Positions 8,708 through 17,000 of a DNA stretch of 64,000 bases are shown piece by piece (the first letter of the stretch is position 1; every line of letters starts with the position of its first letter). Under the pieces are notes generated by a model. It was not told the origin of the DNA. It was given only the letters and a program-made list of their open reading frames with translations, and did not search any database. The stretch spans positions 24,743 through 88,742 of the forward strand of contig NZ_NMUL01000067.1 in the NCBI RefSeq assembly GCF_002234595.1. Reading direction: 5' to 3'. A program made the translations under genes and the position numbers. This stretch comes from Amycolatopsis vastitatis. GTDB lineage: Bacteria > Actinomycetota > Actinomycetes > Mycobacteriales > Pseudonocardiaceae.

Positions 8708-9112
8708 ATGGCTGGCTCGCCCCACCCGATCGATGTGGTCAACAAGTACTTCGACGCCTTGTCCGCCAAGGACTTCGCCACGGTCGCCGGCCTGTTCGCC
8801 GATGACGTCGTCTGGCACCAGCCGGGCGGCCACCGGTTCTCCGGCACGCACCGCGGCAGTGGCGTGGTCGGTCAGATGCTCGGCGGGATGATGACCGTCA
8901 GCGAAGGCACGTTCGAGCTCGCGGTGACGGGTGCCCCCATGGTCAACGGTGCGATCGTGGCGGTTCCCATTCACTTCGGCGGCAAGCGCGAGGGAGCGGC
9001 GATGTCGCAGGACGGCGTCGATCTCCTGCGCATCGAAGGCGACCGGGTCGCCGAGGTGTGGCTGTTCTCCTCCGACCCCGAGTCCGAGGACGCGTTCTGG
9101 GGCGCGGCCTGA
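8708..9112 (+). CDS. SnoaL-like / NTF2-family protein
   Basis: 134 residues forming one cone-shaped alpha+beta barrel (IDVVNKYFDALSAKDF, then ADDVVWHQPGGH and a C-terminal RIEGDRVAEVWLFSSD strand). Related proteins act as isomerases, hydrolases or ligand carriers; no catalytic role can be assigned. A good ribosome binding site (GGAAAGGA) precedes the ATG. It is followed by the HxlR genes and preceded by a palindrome with HxlR-operator geometry, suggesting it is the effector gene of this small regulatory cluster. Confidence 0.85.
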   Translation: MAGSPHPIDVVNKYFDALSAKDFATVAGLFADDVVWHQPGGHRFSGTHRGSGVVGQMLGGMMTVSEGTFELAVTGAPMVNGAIVAVPIHFGGKREGAAMSQDGVDLLRIEGDRVAEVWLFSSDPESEDAFWGAA

Positions 9113-9171
9113 GCACCGGCCGAGGCGGGGCCGCTTCTCCGGAATGCGGCCCGGCCTCGGCCGGGCACGGG

Positions 9172-9540
9172 TCACCTGCCGGTGTCGTAGGCGGCCCGTG
9201 CCGTGAGGACCTCTTCGGCGTGCTCCTCCGCCCAGCGGCCGATCGCCTGCAGGGGTGCGTGCAGCGTGCGCCCGAGCTCCGTCAGCTCGTACTCGACCCT
9301 GGGCGGCATCTCGGCGTGGACGTGGCGCACGACCAGCCCGTCCCGTTCCAGGCTCCGCAGGGTCTCGGTGAGGACCTTCGCGCTGATTCCCTCGACCTTG
9401 GTGCGCAGTTCACCGAAGCGCCGGGCGCCCCGGCCGAGCGCGATCACCACCATGGCCGTCCACTTGTTGTCCATCCGCGCCAGAGACACCCGGGTCGACC
9501 AGATCGCGGTGGACGTGGTCCACTCCGCCTTGTTCACCAT
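9172..9540 (-). CDS. HxlR-family winged-helix regulator (second copy)
   Basis: 122 residues with the HxlR core: NKWTAMVVIALGRGARRFGE, SAKVLTETLRSLERDGLV, PPRVEYELTELG. There is no N-terminal Cys at the usual sensing position, unlike the copy at 6420. It is about 60% similar by eye to the divergent HxlR gene at 9608, so the pair looks like a local duplication. It shares the palindrome at 9559-9576 with that gene. Confidence 0.9.
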   Translation of the reverse strand: MVNKAEWTTSTAIWSTRVSLARMDNKWTAMVVIALGRGARRFGELRTKVEGISAKVLTETLRSLERDGLVVRHVHAEMPPRVEYELTELGRTLHAPLQAIGRWAEEHAEEVLTARAAYDTGR

Positions 9541-9558
9541 GGTTCACATCCGCTCGTT

Positions 9559-9576
9559 GATCACGGTGAAGTGATC
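9559..9576. promoter_or_regulatory. Shared operator of the divergent HxlR genes
   Basis: Perfect palindrome GATCAC-(6)-GTGATC between the two HxlR starts (9540 and 9608). The arm and spacer lengths equal those of the palindrome upstream of the SnoaL-like gene. Binding by one or both HxlR proteins is inferred. Confidence 0.55.
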
Positions 9577-9607
9577 GGCCAAGTGACCCGAGCATAGGAC
9601 ACCATCG

Positions 9608-9976
9608 ATGTCTCATCACCCCGACTTCGACGTGCTGACCCGCACCTGCCCGTCGCGGACGTCGTTGGCTCGCATCGCGAACAAGTGGACGGCCATGGTG
9701 GTGACCGCCCTGGGCGACGAGAAGCTGCGCTTCACCGAACTCCGGACCGCGGTGACGGGGATCAGCAACAAGGTCCTGACCGTCACCCTGCGTGACCTCG
9801 AGCGTGACGGCCTCGTCGCTCGTCACGTCCACGAGGAGAAGCCGCCGAGGGTCGAATACGAGCTGACCGAACTGGGCCACACCTTGCTCGCCCCCTTGGC
9901 GGCGCTGTGGCGCTGGGCCGACGAGCACACGGGCAAGGTGCTCGCGGCCCGCGAGAGCTACGACGCCCGCAGGTGA
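9608..9976 (+). CDS. HxlR-family winged-helix regulator (third copy)
   Basis: 122 residues. The core reads NKWTAMVVTALGDEKLRFTE, SNKVLTVTLRDLERDGLV and PPRVEYELTELG. The Cys in TRTCPSRTSLARI near residue 14 is at the classical redox-sensing place of HxlR/DUF24 proteins; the divergent paralogue lacks it. Same-strand genes downstream are a MarR regulator and a decayed UvrA paralogue. Confidence 0.9.
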   Translation: MSHHPDFDVLTRTCPSRTSLARIANKWTAMVVTALGDEKLRFTELRTAVTGISNKVLTVTLRDLERDGLVARHVHEEKPPRVEYELTELGHTLLAPLAALWRWADEHTGKVLAARESYDARR

Positions 9977-10039
9977 CGCCGAGCGCCCGGCCGAACTACC
10001 ATCACGACTCCAAGGAAGATACTTCGGCGGAAGCGAAGC

Positions 10040-10480
10040 ATGGTCGACTTGAAGTTGGTGTTCCGCGAGCTGGTCAAGTTCGAGATCGAGCTGTGGGACG
10101 CGATCGACGCGCGGCTGCGGTCGGAGTGCGACCTCCAGCTCACCTGGTTCGAAGTCATGCAGCTGCTCGGCCGGCTTCCGGAGGCCCGCGTGCAGGACAT
10201 CGCGGCGGAGTTCTCCATCACGGTGGGTGGCACCAGCAAGGTCGTCGACCGTCTCGAAGCGGCCGGTCTTTGCCGGCGCCGCCCGAACCCGAACGACCGG
10301 CGGTCCTCGGTGATCGAGCTGACCGCGAAAGGGCGGCGCCTGCTGGGCAAAGCCGCCGTGGTCTTCGAAGAGGAACTGCAAGCCCGACTCGGCGACGTGC
10401 TCCCCGAACGGTCGCTCGAGCAACTTCGGCAGACCCTCACCACGCTGCGCAGCGCCGGGCGCTCCCGCCGACACCCCTGA
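10040..10480 (+). CDS. MarR-family transcriptional regulator
   Basis: 146 residues. The winged helix reads ARVQDIAAEFSITVGGTSKV, followed by the wing RRPNPNDRRSSVIELTAKG, with dimerisation helices at both ends. MarR proteins usually repress nearby stress or efflux genes. It lies 63 bases after the HxlR gene on the same strand. Its target cannot be read from the sequence. Confidence 0.9.
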   Translation: MVDLKLVFRELVKFEIELWDAIDARLRSECDLQLTWFEVMQLLGRLPEARVQDIAAEFSITVGGTSKVVDRLEAAGLCRRRPNPNDRRSSVIELTAKGRRLLGKAAVVFEEELQARLGDVLPERSLEQLRQTLTTLRSAGRSRRHP

Positions 10481-10554
10481 CCCGCACTCGGCCCCCGTCT
10501 TCGCCGCAGACACGGCGGCGGGCGGCTGTGCTACTCTCCGGACATGAGCATTCC

Positions 10555-10665
10555 ATGGAATCTACTTCCGCGGAACTCACCGTCGTGCAGCAGGTCACCG
10601 ATGCCGCCGGCATCACGTTCGGCCGGCTGCGCGACAGTTCCGGTCATCTCTGGTCGATGATGTGA
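10555..10665 (+). pseudogene. Remnant of a VOC/PhnB-like glyoxalase C-terminus
   Basis: A 36-codon open frame whose end (FGRLRDSSGHLWSM) matches the C-terminal signature of VOC/PhnB-type proteins, usually GxxxGxxxDPFGHxWxI. The rest of the ~130-residue fold is missing, so it is read as a relic. It sits 35 bases before the UvrA-like gene. Confidence 0.35.
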
Positions 10666-10700
10666 GAAGGGAACCGTCCACTTTGCCCGAGGAGAGCCCC

Positions 10701-12872
10701 ATGCCCGGTGACATCCCGGACACCGCCAGGCAGCGCACCGATCCGATGGCGATCGAGGTGCGCGGCGCACGGGTGCACAACCTCAAGGACGTCGACGTAT
10801 CGGTGCCCCTGCGGCAGATGGTCGCCATCGTGGGCGTGTCGGGTTCGGGGAAGTCGTCGCTCGCGCTCGGGGTGCTGTACGCGGAAGGGTCGCGGCGGTA
10901 CGTGGAAGCGCTCTCGACCTACACCCGCCGGCGGGCTGTCCCAGTCCGCACGGGCGACTGTGGACAGTGTCGAGCACGTCCCGGCCGCGCTGGCCCTGCG
11001 GCAGCGGCCCGGCGTTCCCGGGGTCAGGTCGACGTTCGGCACGTCGACGGAGCTGCTGAACGTGCTGCGCCTCATGTTTTCCCGGCTGGGATCGCACCGG
11101 TGCCCGAACGGGCACCGGCAGGCGCCGACCATCGACGTGGCGCTCAACCTGAATCTGACCTGCCCCGAGTGCCGGGTGGAGTTCTACCCGCCGGGCGCGG
11201 AGTCGATGGCCTTCAACTCCGACGGAGCGTGCCCGCGCTGCACCGGCACGGGCCTGGTGCGGGAAGTCGACGAGGCCACTTTGGTCCCCGACCCGTCCCG
11301 GTCGATCAGTGACGGCGCCGTGGCACCCTGGTCGATGTTCGGGTTGACCGTGATGCCGCAGGTGGTCGCCGAGTTCGACGTCCGCACGGACGTGCCGTAC
11401 GCCGAACTCACCGACCGCGAACGGAAGATCGTGATGCACGGCCCGGCGGAAAAGCGGCACATCAGCGTGCCCTCGAAGAACGGCAAGCTGTTCGAGCTGA
11501 ACTTCACCTACCGCAACGCCCGCCAAGCCGTGCAGGAAGCGCTGAACAACGCCACCAGCGAGCGTGGCCTGAGCCGCGTCAACAAGTTCCTCAGCGTCCA
11601 GGTCTGCCCCGCTTGTCACGGCACCCGGCTCAGCGAGGAAGTCCGTTCCACCCTGGTGGACGGCATCAACCTCGCCGAAGCCACGGCGAAGACCTTGGAC
11701 GAGATCCTCGTCTGGGCCCCGGGCGTCGTCCCCACCTTGCCCGCGTCGCGGCGATCGGCAAGGACCCTGCCTCGCTCCTGGGCGGTTTCCTCGACGGCCG
11801 GGAACCGGTCGTGATCCGGGAGCGGGCCGCCCCAGACCAGGTGTTCGCCCTCGGGACGGTGCGGCTCTCGACCGATCCCCTGCACACCGTGCACGCCCTC
11901 GACCTCGAACTGCCGGCCGGGCGGCTCACCGCGGTCACCGGGGTGCCCGGGTCGGGCAAGACCACGCTCGTGCTCGACAGCCTGGTCCCGGCACTCGTGG
12001 CGCACACGACCGGGAGCGCGCTACCGTCCCACGTCCACGCAGTGGACGCGGCTCGCATCACCCGGGTGAACGTCGTCGACGCCACCCCGATCGGCGTCAA
12101 CGTGCGCTCGACCGTCGCGACCTACAGCGGCGTCCTCGACGACCTCCGCCGCGCCTACGCCCAGACCCCCGAGGCGCGCGAACTCGGCCTGTCGGCCGGC
12201 GACTTCTCGTACAACACCGGCTCCCTCAAGTGCCCTCGCTGCGAAGGCACCGGACAGGTCTCGCTCGACGTCCAGTTCCTCCCCGACATCGACATCGTCT
12301 GCCCCGAGTGCGACGGCTCCCGGTACTCGCCGGAGGCCGACCCGATCCGACGCACACCGTCCCACGGCGACACCGACGACGCACTCACCCTGCCCGAAGT
12401 GCTCGCGCTGACCGTCGCGCAAGCCATGGACCGCATCGGCGACATCCGCCGCATCCACACCCGCCTCCAGGCGCTCATCGACCTCGGCCTCGGCTACCTG
12501 ACACTCGACGAAGCCACCCCCGCCCTCTCGGGCGGCGAAGCGCAACGGCTCAAGCTCGCCTCCGAACTCCACCGCAACCAGTCCGACGCCCTCTTCATCT
12601 TCGACGAGCCCAGCGTCGGCCTGCATCCGCTGGACGTGCGGACCCTGCTCGAGGTCCTGGGGCGCCTGACCGGCAACGGCGCCACCGTCGTCGTCATCGA
12701 ACACGACCTCGACATGATCGCGAACGCCGACCACGTCATCGACCTGGGACCCGGCGGCGGCGAACTCGGCGGCGACATCGTCGCGACCGGTACGCCCGAC
12801 GAGATCGCCGACACCGCCGTCAGCACCACCGGCCGCTACCTCCGCGCACACCTCACCCGGGCTGCACGCTGA
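10701..12872 (+). pseudogene. UvrA-like ABC ATPase, frameshifted and internally deleted
   Basis: The gene starts at the ATG at 10701 after GAGGAG and encodes a paralogue of the short UvrA type (non-canonical, often linked to drug resistance). Visible parts: first Walker A (GVSGSGKSSLALG), zinc-binding CPNGH/CPEC/CPRC segments, second Walker A (GVPGSGKTTLVLD), CPRCEGTG/CPECDGSRY, second signature (LSGGEAQRLKLA) and Walker B (LFIFDEPSVGLHP). An extra G near 10930 (CGGCGGGCTG) shifts the frame after ALSTYTRR. Near 11745 the text jumps from GVVPTLP to DPASLLGGFLDGREP in another frame. The family's first signature and Walker B block, expected between these, is absent, so roughly 120-130 codons appear deleted. 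It is almost certainly inactive. Confidence 0.88.
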
Positions 12873-13063
12873 AGGTCACCACGGCGGCGGTCCGCTGCTG
12901 CCCTGCTCTGACGCCCGCCTCGCCGAACGACTGCCGGACCGTGGTCAGCGGGCAGGATCACGGCCGCTCGGCCAGGTCATCGAACCCGGTCCGGTCGTTC
13001 CCGCGAACACCGCCCTCACGGCCTGATGTTCGCTCTCTTGATCGAACGGACATGCCTTTGGTT

Positions 13064-13374
13064 CCAGCCGTCAAAGCAAATGGGTGGCCGTCGATCACAA
13101 TGCACATCACGGCAGCGGGTCCCGACGCTTGCCGCGGTCGGCGAGGCGACCCCGTCGACGCCATGAGCGTGAACAAGCCCAGAGCCCTGACCTGGGCTTA
13201 TTCACGCCCACTTCGACTCGAACCTGAAGCCTCCCGGTTAACTGGAGGTTCTAGACGCGGGTCGCCCTCAGTCGATCTAGCTGAGATGTTTGCATTCGCT
13301 CATGCCCCGATTCGGCGTCAATCGTCGTCAATCGTCGCCGTTTATGGAGCATAACTGCTCCCTCGTTTGTGATC
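13064..13374. repeat. ~300-bp direct repeat, copy 1
   Basis: This segment recurs in the same orientation at 22374-22674 with high identity. Stretches such as TTCACGCCCACTTCGACTCG, GGTTAACTGGAGGTTCTAGA and GTTTATGGAGCATAA are shared, and both copies contain a GGAGCA-TAAN-TGCTCC hairpin and a MerR-type palindrome. The first ~110 bases also encode, on the minus strand, matching protein fragments (PRQASGPAAV..VIDG.PFA.TAG.K), so the repeat may preserve the start of a lost gene and its promoter. The two copies bracket the RHS region. Confidence 0.85.
13230..13248. promoter_or_regulatory. MerR-type promoter palindrome in repeat copy 1
   Basis: CCTCCCGGTTAACTGGAGG is a near-perfect 19-bp palindrome centred on GTTAAC. 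It lies between a possible -35 (CTGAAG, 13224-13229) and -10 (TTCTAG, 13249-13254). A dyad filling an over-long 19-bp spacer is the hallmark of MerR-family-controlled promoters. Which protein binds it is unknown; no MerR gene is in the window. Confidence 0.5.
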
Positions 13375-13427
13375 ATCAGGAACTGATCGGCCGCTCCCCG
13401 ACTGTCGCAACTACGGCCTGCAACAGG

Positions 13428-13610
13428 TTGCGATCCTCCCGTTCAGGGACGGCCAGCGCCTGGGTGCTCGGCGACTCGAGCCTCAAGGTGATCCGATTGC
13501 GATCCTCGCCGGCCGCGGACGACCAGCGCTTGCGTCGAGGAGGATGTCCCGCGCCTCCGACGCGGCCTCCTTGTTGCAATTCCTCGCTCGCCGTCCGCGG
13601 CGAGCGCTGC
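13428..13610. repeat. Degenerate ~35-base motif repeated two to three times
   Basis: TTGCGATCCTC followed by a C/G-rich stretch and ACGRCCAGCGCYTG occurs at 13428 and 13497; a weaker third copy starts near 13573. Spacing is ~70-75 bases. The surrounding 13375-13868 has no convincing gene on either strand. Confidence 0.35.
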
Positions 13611-13868
13611 CTTTCATGACCAGGCAGCTTCTCAACAAAGGGGCAGGCGACCAAGCTGCAGTAGTGGAGGGCCCAGTCAAGACCTGAAGGATGCTTCCAG
13701 CATGCCGGACCCCTGCGGTTAATGCAGCTTATTTCGAGTGCAATGCGCAAGGAGTGCTGGAACCGTTACGCGCAGGACATTCGACTAATTACAATATCGA
13801 CAAAACGCTGGTCCATCCTCGCTTTGACGCCACGAGGATGGACCAGCAGCTAACTGGAGCACCTCTAG

Positions 13869-14057
13869 CTAGCTCGAATTATTTTTGCCCTTCTGTCGAG
13901 CCTTAAGTATGGCCGACAGTCCTGCGACAACAAGAAGAATCGGTACTATGATGACGATTCGACCCAGCCAGGAACCGTCGCTTAGTGCAGATGCGGCAAT
14001 CGCGGCTACGACGCCGGCAATGAATATGACGACAGTGATATTGCTCTTACTTCGCAT
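13869..14057 (-). CDS. Small two-helix membrane protein, candidate immunity protein of the RHS toxin
   Basis: 62 residues from the ATG at 14057 (MRSKSNITVV). Two hydrophobic helices (ITVVIFIAGVVAAIAASAL and IVIIVPILLVVAGLSAIL) are joined by a short polar loop, with a basic tail. The start codon lies inside the last codons of the RHS gene (11-base overlap), so the two are translated together. The local base composition is clearly less GC-rich than the surroundings. In polymorphic toxin systems a small gene directly behind the RHS tail usually encodes the matching immunity protein; a membrane immunity protein would fit the hydrophobic toxin tail. The role is inferred from position. Confidence 0.7.
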   Translation of the reverse strand: MRSKSNITVVIFIAGVVAAIAASALSDGSWLGRIVIIVPILLVVAGLSAILKARQKGKNNSS

Positions 14058-17000
14058 AGGACCACGCATCCCAGATGTATTTACCGACGTCCCACACAAA
14101 GGTCCCAATGAAAGCTCCTGCTCCACCGGCAAACCCTGCTGCAACACAGCCAACCCCGGCTATCCAGATTGCTGCGGCACAACCGCCAGCGGCCGTAATG
14201 AGAGCATTCTTTGACGCGTCGCCGAAGAAGTTTCCCATGACGCAATCATCGTCGTGGCGTGCGCAGCCGTATTCAGTAAATCCGTCATTTTGATGGAAAC
14301 CGCCTCCTCCTGAAGCGCCGCCACCTCCTCCGGAAGCGCCGCCGCCACCAGCATAGCGAGAACGAGTAACGCTGCGGCGACTAGAGGCATGATGCGCGCG
14401 ACGTGACACAACATGACGAGCGCGCACGTGGCGGCGCGCATGCTGACGGGACCGGTGATAGCTGCGGTGGTAACGCCGTTTGGCGCGGTCACCACCCAGG
14501 TCAGTGGCGTTGATCGGATCGGCAGCGACGTAGTCGTAGTCGTTGGCGGAACCGCCCTCAACTGGATCGACTGAGAGGAACCGGCCGAGCAATGGGCTGT
14601 AAGGTCGGGCACCCATCTCGACGATGGACAGCGCGCCGGCGTGCTCGTAGGCACGTTGGTGCTGTCCGAGCCAGCCATAGTCCATGTGGCCAGGCTGATT
14701 GTCTGGAACGTTGTCGTTGTCGACTGTTCCATCGGTTGCCAGCGGTTCACCGAACGGCGTGTATGTCCGCAACGCTCCGATCTGGTGCCCGGAATTATCG
14801 ACGCTTAGGCACAGGTCGCCTCGGACCGTGGGTACGTCCCAGCTGGGCTGTGCCGTACCGACGCTGCCCTTCGCGGTGTAGAGGACGCCGCCGGGCAGGC
14901 TGATCGTGCGGGTCTGGATCCGCTTGTCGCTGCCGAGGGCAAAGTCCGGGCTGTCATCGGCGCCAGTGAACGAGTACAGGACGTCGGTCGTCGCGTCGCC
15001 TTGCGCAGCAGCGCGCCGGGTGACGCGGTCCGTGGCGTCACGGACGTAGGCGACGTCGGCGGGATCGGCTCCCGTGGTCCGCGCAGTCATGTGGCGGTCT
15101 GCTGCGTCGTAGCCGAGGTAGGTGGTCGAACCTCCTGAGGTGAACTGAGTGGTGTTGCCGTGCGTGTCGTACCCGAAGCCGGTGACCGCGTTCGCGCCGG
15201 TGGTGGCGAGGACTCGGTCGGCCCCGTCATAGCAGGAATCGGTCTCTGCTGTGCCTGCGGCAGTCTGGTCCAGTAGCTTGACCCGGTTGGTGTTGAGGCC
15301 AGCGTTGGGCTGTGTACCTGCCGGGCATGCTGCTGGCGCGTTGGAGGCGAAATCGTAGGTGTAGTGGTGACCTGCTACGTACGCTTCGGTCAGTCTTCCG
15401 ACCGAGTCGTAGACGTAGTTGGGACCACCCGGATTCGCATCCACACCGCCGAGCTGCTCGTCGATAATGGTGCCGGCGCGCGTGCGGCTGACCTGGGAGA
15501 CCACACTCTTACTGTCACTGGTCGTCCAGGTCAGGGAGGTAACCTCCCCTGCTGGGTCCTTTCCGATCGCGGAGAGCGCCGAGCCGTTCGAGTACGTCAC
15601 CGTCGCCAATTCGCCGGCCGCGTCATATTTCGAGGTGGCCAGCACTGTGGTGTCGAGTTTGGTTGTCAGTATGCGACCGGCGTCGTCGTAGCCCGGCGTG
15701 GTGAGCTGTGGTGGATCGGCCGGGTTGGGTGGCGTCACCTTCTGCGAGGCCACACGCCCTACCTGGTCATAGGTCGTGTCGGTCTTGGTGCCATAGACGT
15801 CGGTGTAGGACACCGTGCGACCGAGCAGGTCCATACGACTGGTGATCGTGCCTGCGGTATCGGCCACAGCGGTGGTCAGTGGGTCACCGCCCACGGCGTA
15901 GTCAGTGGTGACGGTCCGTTCGCCCTCTGTGGGGTTGGCCGGAGTCTTCACCGCAACGACCCTGCCCCGGGCGTCGTAAGTGGTGCAGATCCAGTCACCG
16001 GACGTCGCTTTGGCGACGGTCCGACCCGAGGCGTCGTAGACCTGTTCGTCGACCCGCGCTGCCCCTGCGGCCGGAGCCGCTGAAATCGTTGACTTGGGCA
16101 TTCCGCCCTGGTTGACCGCGGGGCTCCCCGCAACACACGGGTTCGCACGCATCTCAGTGTCGCCGTAGTGAGAGTAGGTGGTGGTCGCCCCACTGGGCAT
16201 GGTCTTGGACACCTTGCGCAGGTAGCCCGTTCCCGCAGCTTCGTAGCCGACCTTCGACGTCAGTGCACCGCTCGCGGCACCGGCAGTCGCGCTAGTGGCC
16301 AGTCCGTAAGTGGCGTCCAAGCCTGCTTGTGCGTACTGAGCACTGCCAGTCTTGTCTGGTACACCGTTTGATTCCGAGGTGGCGGTCGACGTCTTGAGCC
16401 CGTAGTGCGGGCGCAGCTGGGTGCCGGGAACGGGCTGCTGGGTGCCGGACGGTGTGGTCCAGTGCAGTTCCAGCTGGGCGGAGAGGTCGAACTCGTAGTA
16501 GTCGACACGGATCCGTTTGGCCTGGCCGGCGCTGTCGGCGTGCACGACGCCCTGGCGCCACTTCGCGGTGGAGTTGATCCAGTCGTCGATGACGAGCTGA
16601 TCGTCGACCCACACGCGGACGCCGTCGTTGGCGAGCAGCCGCAGCGTGTAGTCACCAGCGGCGGGGAACACGAGTTCGCCTGTCGCGCGCAGCGAGAAGT
16701 GGTCGGCGGGAATTCCCGCGGTGGGCGCCGCGGAACCCCAGTCCTTCACGAACGTGCCGTCCGCCGTACCGAGTCCGGTGGTGTAGACCTTCGGCGCGCC
16801 GGAGAGCTGGTCGTTGTCGTACCAGGACACGGAGAGACCGTTGAGGCCTTCGTCGTAGCCGGTATGGGTGTGCGGCACGGTGGCAGCGCACGCAGCGGTC
16901 GGCGTCTGGCCGGTGAAGCAGGACGCCGGCGCGGGCCCGTAGGTATCGGTGGGCCGGTCGGCGTAGTCGTAGACCGTGGTCGACACCCGGCCTGCGGCGT

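Noticed and set aside
14280..14380. Short tandem GCC/CCTCC repeats resembling a microsatellite
   Set aside because: They encode the Gly-rich linker of the RHS tail and are explained by it.
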